From Reyranella sp. (GTDB lineage: Bacteria; Pseudomonadota; Alphaproteobacteria; Reyranellales; Reyranellaceae), in the NCBI GenBank assembly GCA_030684475.1, contig JAUXWB010000328.1:1-64000 (forward strand): DNA of 64,000 nucleotides, read 5' to 3'. The notes below the pieces were generated by a model. It ran no database searches, had not been told where the DNA came from, and was given only the letters and a program-made list of their open reading frames with translations. The position numbers and the translations under genes were made by a program. Positions 40,218 to 48,829 of this stretch are shown here, one piece after another; within the stretch, counting starts at the first letter, position 1; each line of letters opens with the position of its first letter.

Positions 40218-40361
40218 GGACCCGCTTCTCTTACGGGTCACGCGAGAGGGCAGGGTGCGCCTCTGGATAACCATACTGTGCATGCCCTATGGTCGAGACA
40301 GCGGTATCCAGCTGGTATGTTCAAGCGATTGCCTGAGACTCGCCGATAGAGGGAGAGCACC

Positions 40362-41162
40362 GTGCCAGACGAGTCCGTGACGAAGAATTTGTCGGAGTCG
40401 ATCACCAAGACGCTGCCGTTTCTACGGCGCTATGCAAGAGCCGTCAGTGGGTCGCAGCGGCGAGGGGACGAGTGGGTCAGACTTTGCGCCGAAGTCGCGG
40501 TGCGACAGCCGGAACTCATCGCCCAAACCGCAGACACAAAACTGGGCGTCTTCAAACTATTCCACAGCCTTCAGCAGCCATTCGGCGGACTGGAGGATCG
40601 CGCCTCGGGCGCCGACAGCGTCAGCGGTCGTCTCAAGGAATCCCTGACAGACATGGCCGACCTGCCGCGCCAAGTGCTGTTGCTGACGGTCCTTGAGGGC
40701 TTCACCGTGGGTGATGCGGCGGAAATTCTCGGCATCGACATCCAGGCGGCTGAACGCGGCCTCGAGGAGGCACGCCAGGAATTGCAACGCGTAGCGTCGG
40801 TTCGCGTACTGGTGATCGAGGACGAGGCCATCATCGCGCTCGACGTCGCCGACATCGTTCGCAATGCCGGGCACGAAGTCGTGGGCATCGCGGCAACGGA
40901 GAAGGCAGCGGTCGAACTTGCTCGCGCGCATTCGCCCCACCTTGTGCTTGCCGACATCCAGCTGCGCGGTGCGGACAGTGGCATCTCCGCAGTCAACGAA
41001 ATCATGCGGGCGATGACGGTTCCGGTCATCTTCGTCACCGGATTTCCGGAACGGCTGCTGACCGGCAAGCGGGTCGAGCCGGCCTTTGTCATTTCAAAGC
41101 CGTTCGATCCTGATCTCCTTCGCGCCGCGATCGCCCAGGCACTCCACACCGTCTCGATCTGA
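40362..41162 (+). CDS. phyR: PhyR-type response regulator (sigma-like domain plus receiver)
   Basis: N-terminal sigma-like (LPFLRRYARAVSGSQRRGDEWVR...LPRQVLLLTVLEGFTVGDAAEILGI), C-terminal REC VLVIEDEAIIALDVADIV; GTG start. Confidence 0.95.
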   Translation: MPDESVTKNLSESITKTLPFLRRYARAVSGSQRRGDEWVRLCAEVAVRQPELIAQTADTKLGVFKLFHSLQQPFGGLEDRASGADSVSGRLKESLTDMADLPRQVLLLTVLEGFTVGDAAEILGIDIQAAERGLEEARQELQRVASVRVLVIEDEAIIALDVADIVRNAGHEVVGIAATEKAAVELARAHSPHLVLADIQLRGADSGISAVNEIMRAMTVPVIFVTGFPERLLTGKRVEPAFVISKPFDPDLLRAAIAQALHTVSI

Positions 41163-41177
41163 ACCCGGCGCGGCCCG

Positions 41178-42905
41178 ATGTCGGCTCGGCGGTCGCTGCG
41201 CACAAAGCTGGTTCTCTTTGTGACCGTCGCGGTTTTGCCGGTTCTTGGGCTGGCAATCTGGGAGGCCGACAGCGACTTGCGAAAGACCGAGCGGCAGCGC
41301 ACCGAAGCCGTTGCGGCGGCGGCCGAGCTTGCCGTTGGGCGCTATCTGGTGCTGATCGAGGGAACGCGACGGCTGTTGGTGGCGGCCTGCTCCGATGACG
41401 CCGTATGGAAAAGTGCGCGACCCGAGGCCACCCAGTCCGATATCACCGGCTGCGAGATCTATCTCAACCGGGTCCTGAAAGCATTTCCGACCGACTACTC
41501 TTCGGCGCTCGTGACCGACAACGGAGGGATCGCCCGCTGCTCGATCACCGCAACGGCGGTCGGCATGGGTTTCTCCGACCGGGAGATATTCCAGCGGGTT
41601 CGGCGGACCAAGGAATTTTCGCTTGGAACCCAGGTCGCGAGCCGGGTGACGGCGCTCAGTGTCGTACCGGCGGCGTTGCCGATTCTGCGCGGCGCCGAGT
41701 TCGGCGGCATGTGCGCCATCGGCATTTCGCTCAGAAGCCTGGCGGACACGGTATCGACCTTGCCCGCGGAGGGCAAAATCGCGGTGACGCTGGTCGATCG
41801 CTCCGGTGCGTCGATCAGCGGCAACGTTGGAATGGGGCAGGCGCTGCCGGTTGCGACCCGCGTCGCAGCGGCCATTGTCGGCGGTCAGACGACTTTTGCG
41901 GACTACGGCCAGGACGGAACACTCTACGAATTCAGCATACTGCCCTTGTTTGGAAGTGCCATGTTTGCTGTCGCCGCGGCGCCGGCAATGGATGGCCTTG
42001 CGGTCCTGGCGCGTGCGGCAGATGGGCCTTTGTTCGTTGCACTGACCCTTCTCGTGGCGCTCATCGCAGTCTGGTTCGGCGCCGACCGTTGGTGCGTTCG
42101 GCCGCTGCACTACATTCGGGACTTCGCCAGCAAGGTTGCTCGTGGCGAGCCGGGAAATCTCGCACCGCTGCATCCCTGGACCCTCGAGTTGGCATCGGTC
42201 GGCGAGGGGGTAACAGCCATGGCCGGGGCCATTGCCAGCCGCGAGTCCGAACTGCGAGCGGGACTGGAGCAGCGCGACCACATGCTTCGCGAGATTCACC
42301 ACAGGGTGAAGAACAACCTGCAGATGATCTCCAGCCTGCTCAACCTGCAGGCCGGCGAGATCCGTTCGCCGCGCATCCGCCGTTTCTTCAGCGATGCCCA
42401 GAACCGGGTTCTCGCCCTCTCGATCCTGCATCGGCACCTTTATGAGAGAACCAGTTGGGTCCTGGTCGATTTCCAGCGATTCATCAGCGATCTGGTGCGT
42501 CAAATCTCGGTTGGAAACGCCGACGGCAATCGTTCACCGCCGCGCTTTCATATCCGTGCCCCGATCATGGCGGTCGGACCCGATACCGCCATTCCCGTCG
42601 GTCTGATCGTGACCGAAGTCGTAGGCAGTGCCCTGGATCACGATTTCAGTGGCACCGCCTCGCCCGAGATTCGGATCGAGGCGGTTGAAAGTGAGGGGCA
42701 GGTCACTTTCGTTATCGAGGACAACGGGCAGGACAGGAACGATGGGTCGGTCCGGCCAGGCGGCCGGGGCGTGTTCGGCCTGACGCTGATCCGAGGGTTG
42801 GCAATGCAACTCGGCGGCGAAGTGACGATAGCCTCGCGCGACGGTGGCGGGACGCGGGTCGTCGTGACTTTCCCGATGGCGAAGGAGCCGGCAGCCGATG
42901 GCTAG
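41178..42905 (+). CDS. Sensor histidine kinase, HWE/HisKA_2-type, with periplasmic sensor region
   Basis: DHMLREIHHRVKNNLQMISSLLNLQAGEI; N-terminal TM and periplasmic segment. Confidence 0.9.
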   Translation: MSARRSLRTKLVLFVTVAVLPVLGLAIWEADSDLRKTERQRTEAVAAAAELAVGRYLVLIEGTRRLLVAACSDDAVWKSARPEATQSDITGCEIYLNRVLKAFPTDYSSALVTDNGGIARCSITATAVGMGFSDREIFQRVRRTKEFSLGTQVASRVTALSVVPAALPILRGAEFGGMCAIGISLRSLADTVSTLPAEGKIAVTLVDRSGASISGNVGMGQALPVATRVAAAIVGGQTTFADYGQDGTLYEFSILPLFGSAMFAVAAAPAMDGLAVLARAADGPLFVALTLLVALIAVWFGADRWCVRPLHYIRDFASKVARGEPGNLAPLHPWTLELASVGEGVTAMAGAIASRESELRAGLEQRDHMLREIHHRVKNNLQMISSLLNLQAGEIRSPRIRRFFSDAQNRVLALSILHRHLYERTSWVLVDFQRFISDLVRQISVGNADGNRSPPRFHIRAPIMAVGPDTAIPVGLIVTEVVGSALDHDFSGTASPEIRIEAVESEGQVTFVIEDNGQDRNDGSVRPGGRGVFGLTLIRGLAMQLGGEVTIASRDGGGTRVVVTFPMAKEPAADG

Positions 42906-45456
42906 CGTGCCGCAAGCCGCTCGCTCCACCGGCCTCGTCGTCGGACTGACGATGGTGGTGATGATCGCGGCCGGCGCCATGCTGGCGATAACGCACTCCA
43001 ACTCCGCCGCCAGGCAGCAGCGCCTGATAGTTGGGAACTACGAAACCATGTCGCTGATGCGCGAGACCGTGATTGCGCTGCAGGACGCGGAAATCGGCCA
43101 GCGCAACTATCTGTTGACCGGCGACCTCGCCAACCTGGTGCCCTACGAGCGGGCGCGATTGCGGATCGAGGCCGGCCTGCGGCAGCTCGAAGCCGCCGCC
43201 GCCGCCGACCTGGACGCCACGCGGCACGCCCGGGAGTTCCGCGTCCTCGCCGTCGCGAAGCTCGAATGGCTCACGGGCACGGTGTCTGCCTATCAGCTCT
43301 ATGGACGGGACGCCGCGCTGGCTCTTGCGCGCACCGGCGCTCCCCGCGCGACCATGGACCAGATCCGCAATGTCGGCGACACGTTCATCGAAGGGCAGAG
43401 ACTGCTGCTGGCGCGACGGCTCGCGACGCTGCGTTCGGAGCAGGACAAGTCCGACATCGCCGGTCTTTTGGTGATGGGGGGCGCTTTCATAGGCCTTATT
43501 GCCGGCATGATCGTCATCGTGAGCGGCGCCGGGCGACTGGAGCGCGCCCAGCGCGAACTCATCGCGCGCTCGAGCTTGCTCAGGGCGACCCTCGAAAGTC
43601 TGCAAGATCCCATCTTCGTGATCGACGCCGAGGGGCTCGTCGTGGCGTGGAACGAACCCTTCATCCAGCTTTCTGGTTGGGACCCCATCAGGCACGGCGC
43701 CCTGACACGGGACCTGTTGCTGTCAGAGCGGTCTCCGGCAACGCGCGCCTTGCTCGGGCCGCTGAATCTGGATTCCGAGGCGCCGGACCGTTCGCTGACC
43801 GCCCGCGCCTCCTATGACGGTCGAGAGTATGAGGTCTCGCGCGGCGAGATGTCGGGCGGCGGCGCCGTGGTGCGCTGCGCTGACATTACCGAGAAGCTGC
43901 GGGACGAGGCGGCCCTCCGGCAGGGTCAGAAAATGGAGGCGACCGGCCAGCTTACCGGGGGCATGGCACACGACTTCAACAACATCCTGCAGGTGATCAG
44001 GACCAACCTCGACTTGATGAAGAATGACCTGAGCGGCAATGCCGAGGTGCTGGAACGACTGCAGAGCGCCACAGCGGCGGCGGAGCGAGGCGCACGATTG
44101 ACGCGACAGCTTCTGGCCTTTGCCCGACGGCAACCATTGGCGCCGCAGCCGACCAACGTCGCGCGACTCTTGTCCGATCTTGCCGATCTGCTTCGTCATT
44201 CGCTCGGCGAGCGCATCGCCATCGAGCTGGCGATGGCCGAGGATTCGTGGAATGCGAAGATCGACCCAGGCCAGCTCGAGAACGCGATCCTCAATCTGGC
44301 GCTCAATGCCCGTGACGCGATGCCGGATGGCGGCAGGGTCAAGCTCGAAGTGTCGAATGCGGTCCTTGATCGTCCCTATGCGACGTTGCATCCGGAAGTG
44401 GTCCCTGGGTCCTATGTTCTCGTCGCGGTGAGCGATACCGGGACCGGCATGCCGCCGGAGATCGTCGCGCAGGCCTTCGACCCGTTCTTCACGACCAAGC
44501 GTGACGGCAAGGGGACGGGCCTTGGCCTCAGCATGGTGTATGGCTTCGTCCGTCAATCCAACGGCCACATTCGTATCGACAGTGCGATCGGACAAGGCAC
44601 CAGCGTGAAGCTCTATCTTCCGCGCACGCTCGATCCGGTGGCCGAGAAGGTGGTGGATTCAGTTGCTGCACCGCCCGGCAGGGAGCGTATTCTGGTGGTC
44701 GAGGACCAAGATGACGTGCGGCACGCAGTGGTCGGATTGCTCGAGGGCTGGGGCTATCGCGTCGTCGCTGCAGAGAATCCCGATATGGCGGCTGCCGTAC
44801 TGAACAAGGATTCGGAGTTCGATCTCCTGTTCACCGATGTCGTGATGCCGGGGGCCTTGTCGGTGATGGAGATGGCGGACCTGGCCCAGCGCCTGCGGCC
44901 TGGCATTGTCGTTCTGCTGACCTCTGGTTACGCCAGGGACCTGATCGCCGGATCTGACCGGTCGGACTACGCGATGATCGGCAAGCCCTACAGCAGCGAA
45001 GCGCTGGCCGCGAAGATACAAAGCGCGCTGGCAGCGCGGCGAGTATCACCGCAGCAGCAGGCGATCGTACAACAGGATTCGCCCGAGACCGGTCCGGCCC
45101 GGCGCGTGCTTCTGGTCGAGGATGAGGTCGTCCTTCGCATGTCTGTTTCCGACATGCTGGTCCGTCTGGGCTGCTCGGTCGCGAGCGTCGGCAGCGCGGA
45201 GCAGGCGCTCGACCTGCTGGCTCGTGACGGGTCGTTCGATCTGTTGCTCACCGATCTCGGACTGCCGGGCATGAGCGGGGAGGAACTCGCGGGAGAGGTG
45301 CGTCGTCGCTTCCCGAGGCTACCCGTTGTCATCGCCAGCGGTTACGGCCGGCCCGAGGGGCCGGCGGATAGTCACCAGTTTATCACTAAGCCCTACTCCT
45401 CAATCGACCTGCAGCAGGCACTCGATCACGCCGCTCGGACTGCGTCCGTCGCCTGA
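42898..45456 (+). CDS. Hybrid histidine kinase: CHASE3-like, PAS, HisKA, HATPase, two receiver domains
   Basis: [36 protein letters not shown], two REC ([11 protein letters not shown]..., [15 protein letters not shown]). Confidence 0.92.
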   Translation: MASVPQAARSTGLVVGLTMVVMIAAGAMLAITHSNSAARQQRLIVGNYETMSLMRETVIALQDAEIGQRNYLLTGDLANLVPYERARLRIEAGLRQLEAAAAADLDATRHAREFRVLAVAKLEWLTGTVSAYQLYGRDAALALARTGAPRATMDQIRNVGDTFIEGQRLLLARRLATLRSEQDKSDIAGLLVMGGAFIGLIAGMIVIVSGAGRLERAQRELIARSSLLRATLESLQDPIFVIDAEGLVVAWNEPFIQLSGWDPIRHGALTRDLLLSERSPATRALLGPLNLDSEAPDRSLTARASYDGREYEVSRGEMSGGGAVVRCADITEKLRDEAALRQGQKMEATGQLTGGMAHDFNNILQVIRTNLDLMKNDLSGNAEVLERLQSATAAAERGARLTRQLLAFARRQPLAPQPTNVARLLSDLADLLRHSLGERIAIELAMAEDSWNAKIDPGQLENAILNLALNARDAMPDGGRVKLEVSNAVLDRPYATLHPEVVPGSYVLVAVSDTGTGMPPEIVAQAFDPFFTTKRDGKGTGLGLSMVYGFVRQSNGHIRIDSAIGQGTSVKLYLPRTLDPVAEKVVDSVAAPPGRERILVVEDQDDVRHAVVGLLEGWGYRVVAAENPDMAAAVLNKDSEFDLLFTDVVMPGALSVMEMADLAQRLRPGIVVLLTSGYARDLIAGSDRSDYAMIGKPYSSEALAAKIQSALAARRVSPQQQAIVQQDSPETGPARRVLLVEDEVVLRMSVSDMLVRLGCSVASVGSAEQALDLLARDGSFDLLLTDLGLPGMSGEELAGEVRRRFPRLPVVIASGYGRPEGPADSHQFITKPYSSIDLQQALDHAARTASVA

Positions 45457-45472
45457 CTTTCCGACCGGGATG

Positions 45473-45497
45473 GCAACCGCGGGTGCCCTGCGACGTT
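45473..45497 (+). promoter_or_regulatory. EcfG-like promoter GCAAC-N16-CGTT (site 5)
   Basis: GCAAC 45473-45477, CGTT 45494-45497; 39 nt before ATG 45537. Confidence 0.7.
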
Positions 45498-45536
45498 GCC
45501 TTGGTGAGGTCGCACCATCCAGCGGAGGACGACGAC

Positions 45537-45686
45537 ATGAGCGTCACCACTCGACCCAGACCCGCACGTCCGGTGACTGAGGACAGGACGGGCCGCCGGC
45601 TGTTGGAATGCGAACTTCTGGACCTCTATGCGGCGATCCTGATCGTTGTTCCGGCTGCCATGTTCCTCAGATCGCTCTGGCCTTAG
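45537..45686 (+). CDS. Small membrane protein (49 aa)
   Basis: MSVTTRPRPARPVTEDRTGRRLLECELLDLYAAILIVVPAAMFLRSLWP; RBS ggagga. Confidence 0.65.
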   Translation: MSVTTRPRPARPVTEDRTGRRLLECELLDLYAAILIVVPAAMFLRSLWP

Positions 45687-45720
45687 CCACGCGGACTGGC
45701 CGCATTTTCCGCCTGCCGGC

Positions 45721-45745
45721 GCAACTTGCGCCCGAGCATGGCGTT
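45721..45745 (+). promoter_or_regulatory. EcfG-like promoter GCAAC-N16-CGTT (site 6)
   Basis: GCAAC 45721-45725, CGTT 45742-45745; 52 nt before ATG 45798. Confidence 0.75.
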
Positions 45746-45797
45746 GTATGCGCAGAACTTGGAAATTCAATCGAACTCAAGAAAAGGGAGCCCCATC

Positions 45798-46118
45798 ATG
45801 CGTTCACTTGCCATCTTAGCCGTCTGCGCCGTCACCGCGGCTGCGGTGCTGCCGATGACGGTTCATGCCCAGACCACCGGCCAGACCACCGCGCAGACCG
45901 ACGCCAAAACAATCTGGGAGAAGTTCAAGGGCAGTTGGACGACGAGCAAGGGGGCGGTGAAGGAGCAGTGGGGCAAGCTCACCGACGACGATCTCTTGGC
46001 AATCGAAGGGCGCCGCGATCAGCTCATCGGAAAGATTCAGTCCCGCTACGGCATCAGCGAGAGCGAGGCCGAGGCCCAGGTGAGCACTTGGGAACAGCGT
46101 CACTATCGCGACATGTAA
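45798..46118 (+). CDS. Exported CsbD-like protein
   Basis: Signal peptide MRSLAILAVCAVTAAAVLPMTVHAQ followed by CsbD domain (VKEQWGKLTDDDLLAIEGRRDQLIGKIQSRYGISESEAEAQVSTW). Confidence 0.85.
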   Translation: MRSLAILAVCAVTAAAVLPMTVHAQTTGQTTAQTDAKTIWEKFKGSWTTSKGAVKEQWGKLTDDDLLAIEGRRDQLIGKIQSRYGISESEAEAQVSTWEQRHYRDM

Positions 46119-46158
46119 TCGGCGGATCGATCTTCTTGTCGATCAAAGGAGGATAGTC

Positions 46159-46725
46159 ATGAAGCCAGCAGTTCGTCTTGCTGTCGCTACTGCAAGTGCC
46201 GCTTGGCTGGCCGTGTCGGGCGTGTCGGTTCTGGCGCAGAATGCACCGGGCCAGGTCCAGTTTCGTGATGATCGGACCGGGAAGGTCTGGACCCCGGAGA
46301 CCGTCAGCCAGTACAACAGGGCTGTTCCTTCCGCGCCGACGTCAGTGCAGGACAAGGCGTTTGATCCGCGCAGCCAACTGGTGGTCGTCGAGGGCGTTAC
46401 GGTCCAGAGGCCGCGGGCCAACCTGATGGGTGTTCTCCCCGTCACGGCGGGCCCTAGCGTGCCGATCGTCACCCTCGATGGTGCGTCTCTTCAGGCCGTG
46501 CCGGGCGAGCGCTGGTTGACGGTGATCTATGTTACCAACAACAGTGCCAACATCGTCGACACGGTCGTGGGCTGCGTGTTTACCAATGCCGACCGCAAGG
46601 TCGAGGACACGCGGGTCATTGTTCCTCCGGCTGGTCCGGGCGAACGATGGGGCATGCCGGTCTACGGGCCGCGCGTCGATCTGTTCGTCGATCGGGCGAC
46701 CTGCCGCGTGATTTCCCCGACCTAG
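46159..46725 (+). CDS. Hypothetical exported protein, paralogue of 35968-36543
   Basis: Signal peptide; FRDDRTGKVWTPE..., FVDRATCRVISP. Confidence 0.8.
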   Translation: MKPAVRLAVATASAAWLAVSGVSVLAQNAPGQVQFRDDRTGKVWTPETVSQYNRAVPSAPTSVQDKAFDPRSQLVVVEGVTVQRPRANLMGVLPVTAGPSVPIVTLDGASLQAVPGERWLTVIYVTNNSANIVDTVVGCVFTNADRKVEDTRVIVPPAGPGERWGMPVYGPRVDLFVDRATCRVISPT

Positions 46726-46808
46726 GCCGGAACCCTCAAGGGTCGCAAGCGCATTGCCGCCTGAAAAGCCTGATATAGTCGTCGTATCCGATGGGAGGTC
46801 GACCGCTA

Positions 46809-47090
46809 ATGGGGACGGTGAGGCACAACGAAGCGCGGAGTCGCTACGAGCTCGACACCGAGCATGGCGTCGCGATCGCGGTCTACAGCCGGCAGGGCGA
46901 CCGGCTGATCTTCAGCCACACCGAAGTGCCGCCCGAGAGCGAGGGCAGGGGCATCGGTTCGCAGCTCGTGCGCTTCGCCCTCGACGATGCCCGCAAGCGC
47001 GGCCTAAAGATCGTGCCGGCTTGCAGCTTCGTGGCCGATTTCGTGTGTCGACATCCGGAATACGAAAGTTCCGGCGATCAGGACGCCTGA
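46809..47090 (+). CDS. YidJ/YjdJ-type GNAT N-acetyltransferase
   Basis: HTEVPPESEGRGIGSQLVRFALDDARKRGLKIVPACSFVADFVCRHPEY. Confidence 0.9.
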   Translation: MGTVRHNEARSRYELDTEHGVAIAVYSRQGDRLIFSHTEVPPESEGRGIGSQLVRFALDDARKRGLKIVPACSFVADFVCRHPEYESSGDQDA

Positions 47091-47485
47091 ACCGACCGCA
47101 CCACGAGGAACGCCGCGAGCGTAGCCGCCGCCGTCGCGGCGGCGCCCCAGACCAGATCGACCAGGCTGACGGCCATCGGCCAGCCGCGCAAGGTGGCGAG
47201 GTTGGTGATGTCGTAGGCCGCGTAGACACAGAAGCCGAAAAGCGCGCCGTAGAACGCGGCGGCGGGCCAGGTGCCGGCGGCCACCGCGGGTGGCACGGCA
47301 AACACGGCGATGCCGGCGGCGTGGATCAGATAGAAAAGAATCGCCACCGACCAGATCGGGCGGTCGAGCAGGAGCTGGCCCAGGCGCGCCTTGTAGAATT
47401 CACGACTGACCAAACCCAGCCACACGGCGTCGAGGACCGCCAACGTAGCGAGGGCCACCAGATAGCCGACCAGAAGCGATTTCAT
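47078..47485 (-). CDS. DUF2177 family membrane protein
   Basis: MKSLLVGYLVALATLAVLDAVWLGLVSREFYKARLGQLL; four TM. Confidence 0.9.
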   Translation of the reverse strand: MKSLLVGYLVALATLAVLDAVWLGLVSREFYKARLGQLLLDRPIWSVAILFYLIHAAGIAVFAVPPAVAAGTWPAAAFYGALFGFCVYAAYDITNLATLRGWPMAVSLVDLVWGAAATAAATLAAFLVVRSVQAS

Positions 47486-47531
47486 CGGCCGTACTGTAGC
47501 CCGATTGCGGCGCCGGCGCTCCTCCCGGCCG

Positions 47532-47660
47532 TCAGTAGACCACGACCCAGGCGAGGCCGAGCGCGAGGGCGGCCGCCGTGGTGGAGATGATCAGAATGCG
47601 GATGATGCGGCCGCTGATGACGCCGCCGCGCGCCTCAACGGGCGTCCGTTCGAGTTCCAT
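47532..47660 (-). CDS. Small membrane protein (42 aa)
   Basis: MELERTPVEARGGVISGRIIRILIISTTAAALALGLAWVVVY; start chosen downstream of site 7. Confidence 0.6.
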   Translation of the reverse strand: MELERTPVEARGGVISGRIIRILIISTTAAALALGLAWVVVY

Positions 47661-47697
47661 GGCGGCTCCGATGGTTGCTTGGGCCGTTCGTTGAATG

Positions 47698-47722
47698 AAC
47701 GCGCCGCAACCCCCGAGGTTGC
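47698..47722 (-). promoter_or_regulatory. EcfG-like promoter GCAAC-N16-CGTT (site 7)
   Basis: Plus strand AACG 47698-47701, GTTGC 47718-47722; 37 nt before ATG at 47660. Confidence 0.7.
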
Positions 47723-47807
47723 CGGGACGTTGCCCCATCAGCCTCTACGTAGTGGGCTACCGATGGATCGTGGTCAGCCTGTTTGCGGGTCTCATCCGGC
47801 GGAACTT

Positions 47808-48731
47808 CTAGGCGCGCAAGCGCGTCGCTTCGAAGTGGTCGAGGAGCCGTTCGCGCGCCGCGTTGCCGGCGGTGCGGTCCCAGCAATTGATAATGGCCAC
47901 GCGAAAGCCACCGGGCGGCATGGCATGGCGGTCGGCGGCGACGTCCTCATGAAAGGTGATTTGCAGGCTGGACACGCCAGGCATCCGGGCGATCGTTTGT
48001 CGCAGGGCGACCGGCGGATGGCGGTAGCGCGGTCCGTGCGGCACGAACAGCACGACGCTGTAGCCGGTACGGCGATGCGAGTCGTCGAAGCGCCACTCGC
48101 CCATGACATAGAGACGGACCAGGGCCTCGACCCAGCCCGCGCCGTAGAGGTCCGGCCACTGGTCGGCGAAGCGCAGATGGACCTCGATGATGCGCCCGCC
48201 GATGGTCTCGAGGTTCACCATGCCGGTGTAGCCCGCGAGGTGGCGGCGGCACCAGGCGCCGCACCAACCTTCGACCGCGGGCACGGCACCGGCATGGATT
48301 TCCCAATGGTCGAAGGTGCCGTCGCCGCTGGCCAGGCCGCTGGCGTGGCGCCACCAGCGCGGGTGGCCATCGACGACGGCCACGTCGCTGCTGATGTGAT
48401 CGCCCTCGAGCAGGGTCGACCACATGTGGCCGGGCCGGTAGGCGGCGGCGTAGTCGGCGTCCGAGCGCAGCACGCGGCTGCCGACGCCCATGCCCTTGAG
48501 ATTGTAGATCGGCTTGGAGAACATGGGGTAGCGCGGGGGCGGGACGCCATGCGGCGCGGCGTCGAGGCCCTGGCTCGCCGCCACTGCGAGCTTGTCATAG
48601 ACCCAGCGGTGCGCGGGATTCCACGTCCAGGCGTCGCTGTCCTCAGTCGGAATGAAGATGTCGTCGGGACACGCCGCACTCTCGAAATATTGAGTGCGCC
48701 ACGGGTCGATCTCGCAAATCGGCACTTGCAT
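47808..48731 (-). CDS. Hypothetical protein, possibly ATP-grasp-like
   Basis: FSKPIYNLKGMGVGSRVL..., LLEGDHISSDVAVVDG, GYTGMVNLETIGGRIIEVHLRFADQWPDLYG. Confidence 0.6.
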   Translation of the reverse strand: MQVPICEIDPWRTQYFESAACPDDIFIPTEDSDAWTWNPAHRWVYDKLAVAASQGLDAAPHGVPPPRYPMFSKPIYNLKGMGVGSRVLRSDADYAAAYRPGHMWSTLLEGDHISSDVAVVDGHPRWWRHASGLASGDGTFDHWEIHAGAVPAVEGWCGAWCRRHLAGYTGMVNLETIGGRIIEVHLRFADQWPDLYGAGWVEALVRLYVMGEWRFDDSHRRTGYSVVLFVPHGPRYRHPPVALRQTIARMPGVSSLQITFHEDVAADRHAMPPGGFRVAIINCWDRTAGNAARERLLDHFEATRLRA

Positions 48732-48784
48732 CCCTCTGGTCGACAAGTGGAGGCTACGAACAGTGAGTGCGCGACGGGCGTATT

Positions 48785-48809
48785 GCAACCGGCTATCGTC
48801 GGTGGCGTT
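48785..48809 (+). promoter_or_regulatory. EcfG-like promoter GCAAC-N16-CGTT (site 8) upstream of egtBD
   Basis: GCAAC 48785-48789, CGTT 48806-48809; 20 nt before GTG 48830. Confidence 0.75.
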
Positions 48810-48829
48810 GCGAGCGGTGCGGAGGTGTC

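Noticed and set aside
45726-45798. Upstream start (45726) for the exported CsbD ORF
   Set aside because: The first codons overlap the candidate promoter's spacer and -10, and no signal peptide would sit at the N-terminus; ATG 45798 has the signal peptide and upstream GGAG.
46729-46753. GGAAC-N16-CGCA upstream of the YjdJ-type GNAT gene
   Set aside because: Good -35 but two mismatches in CGTT; treated as chance without further evidence.
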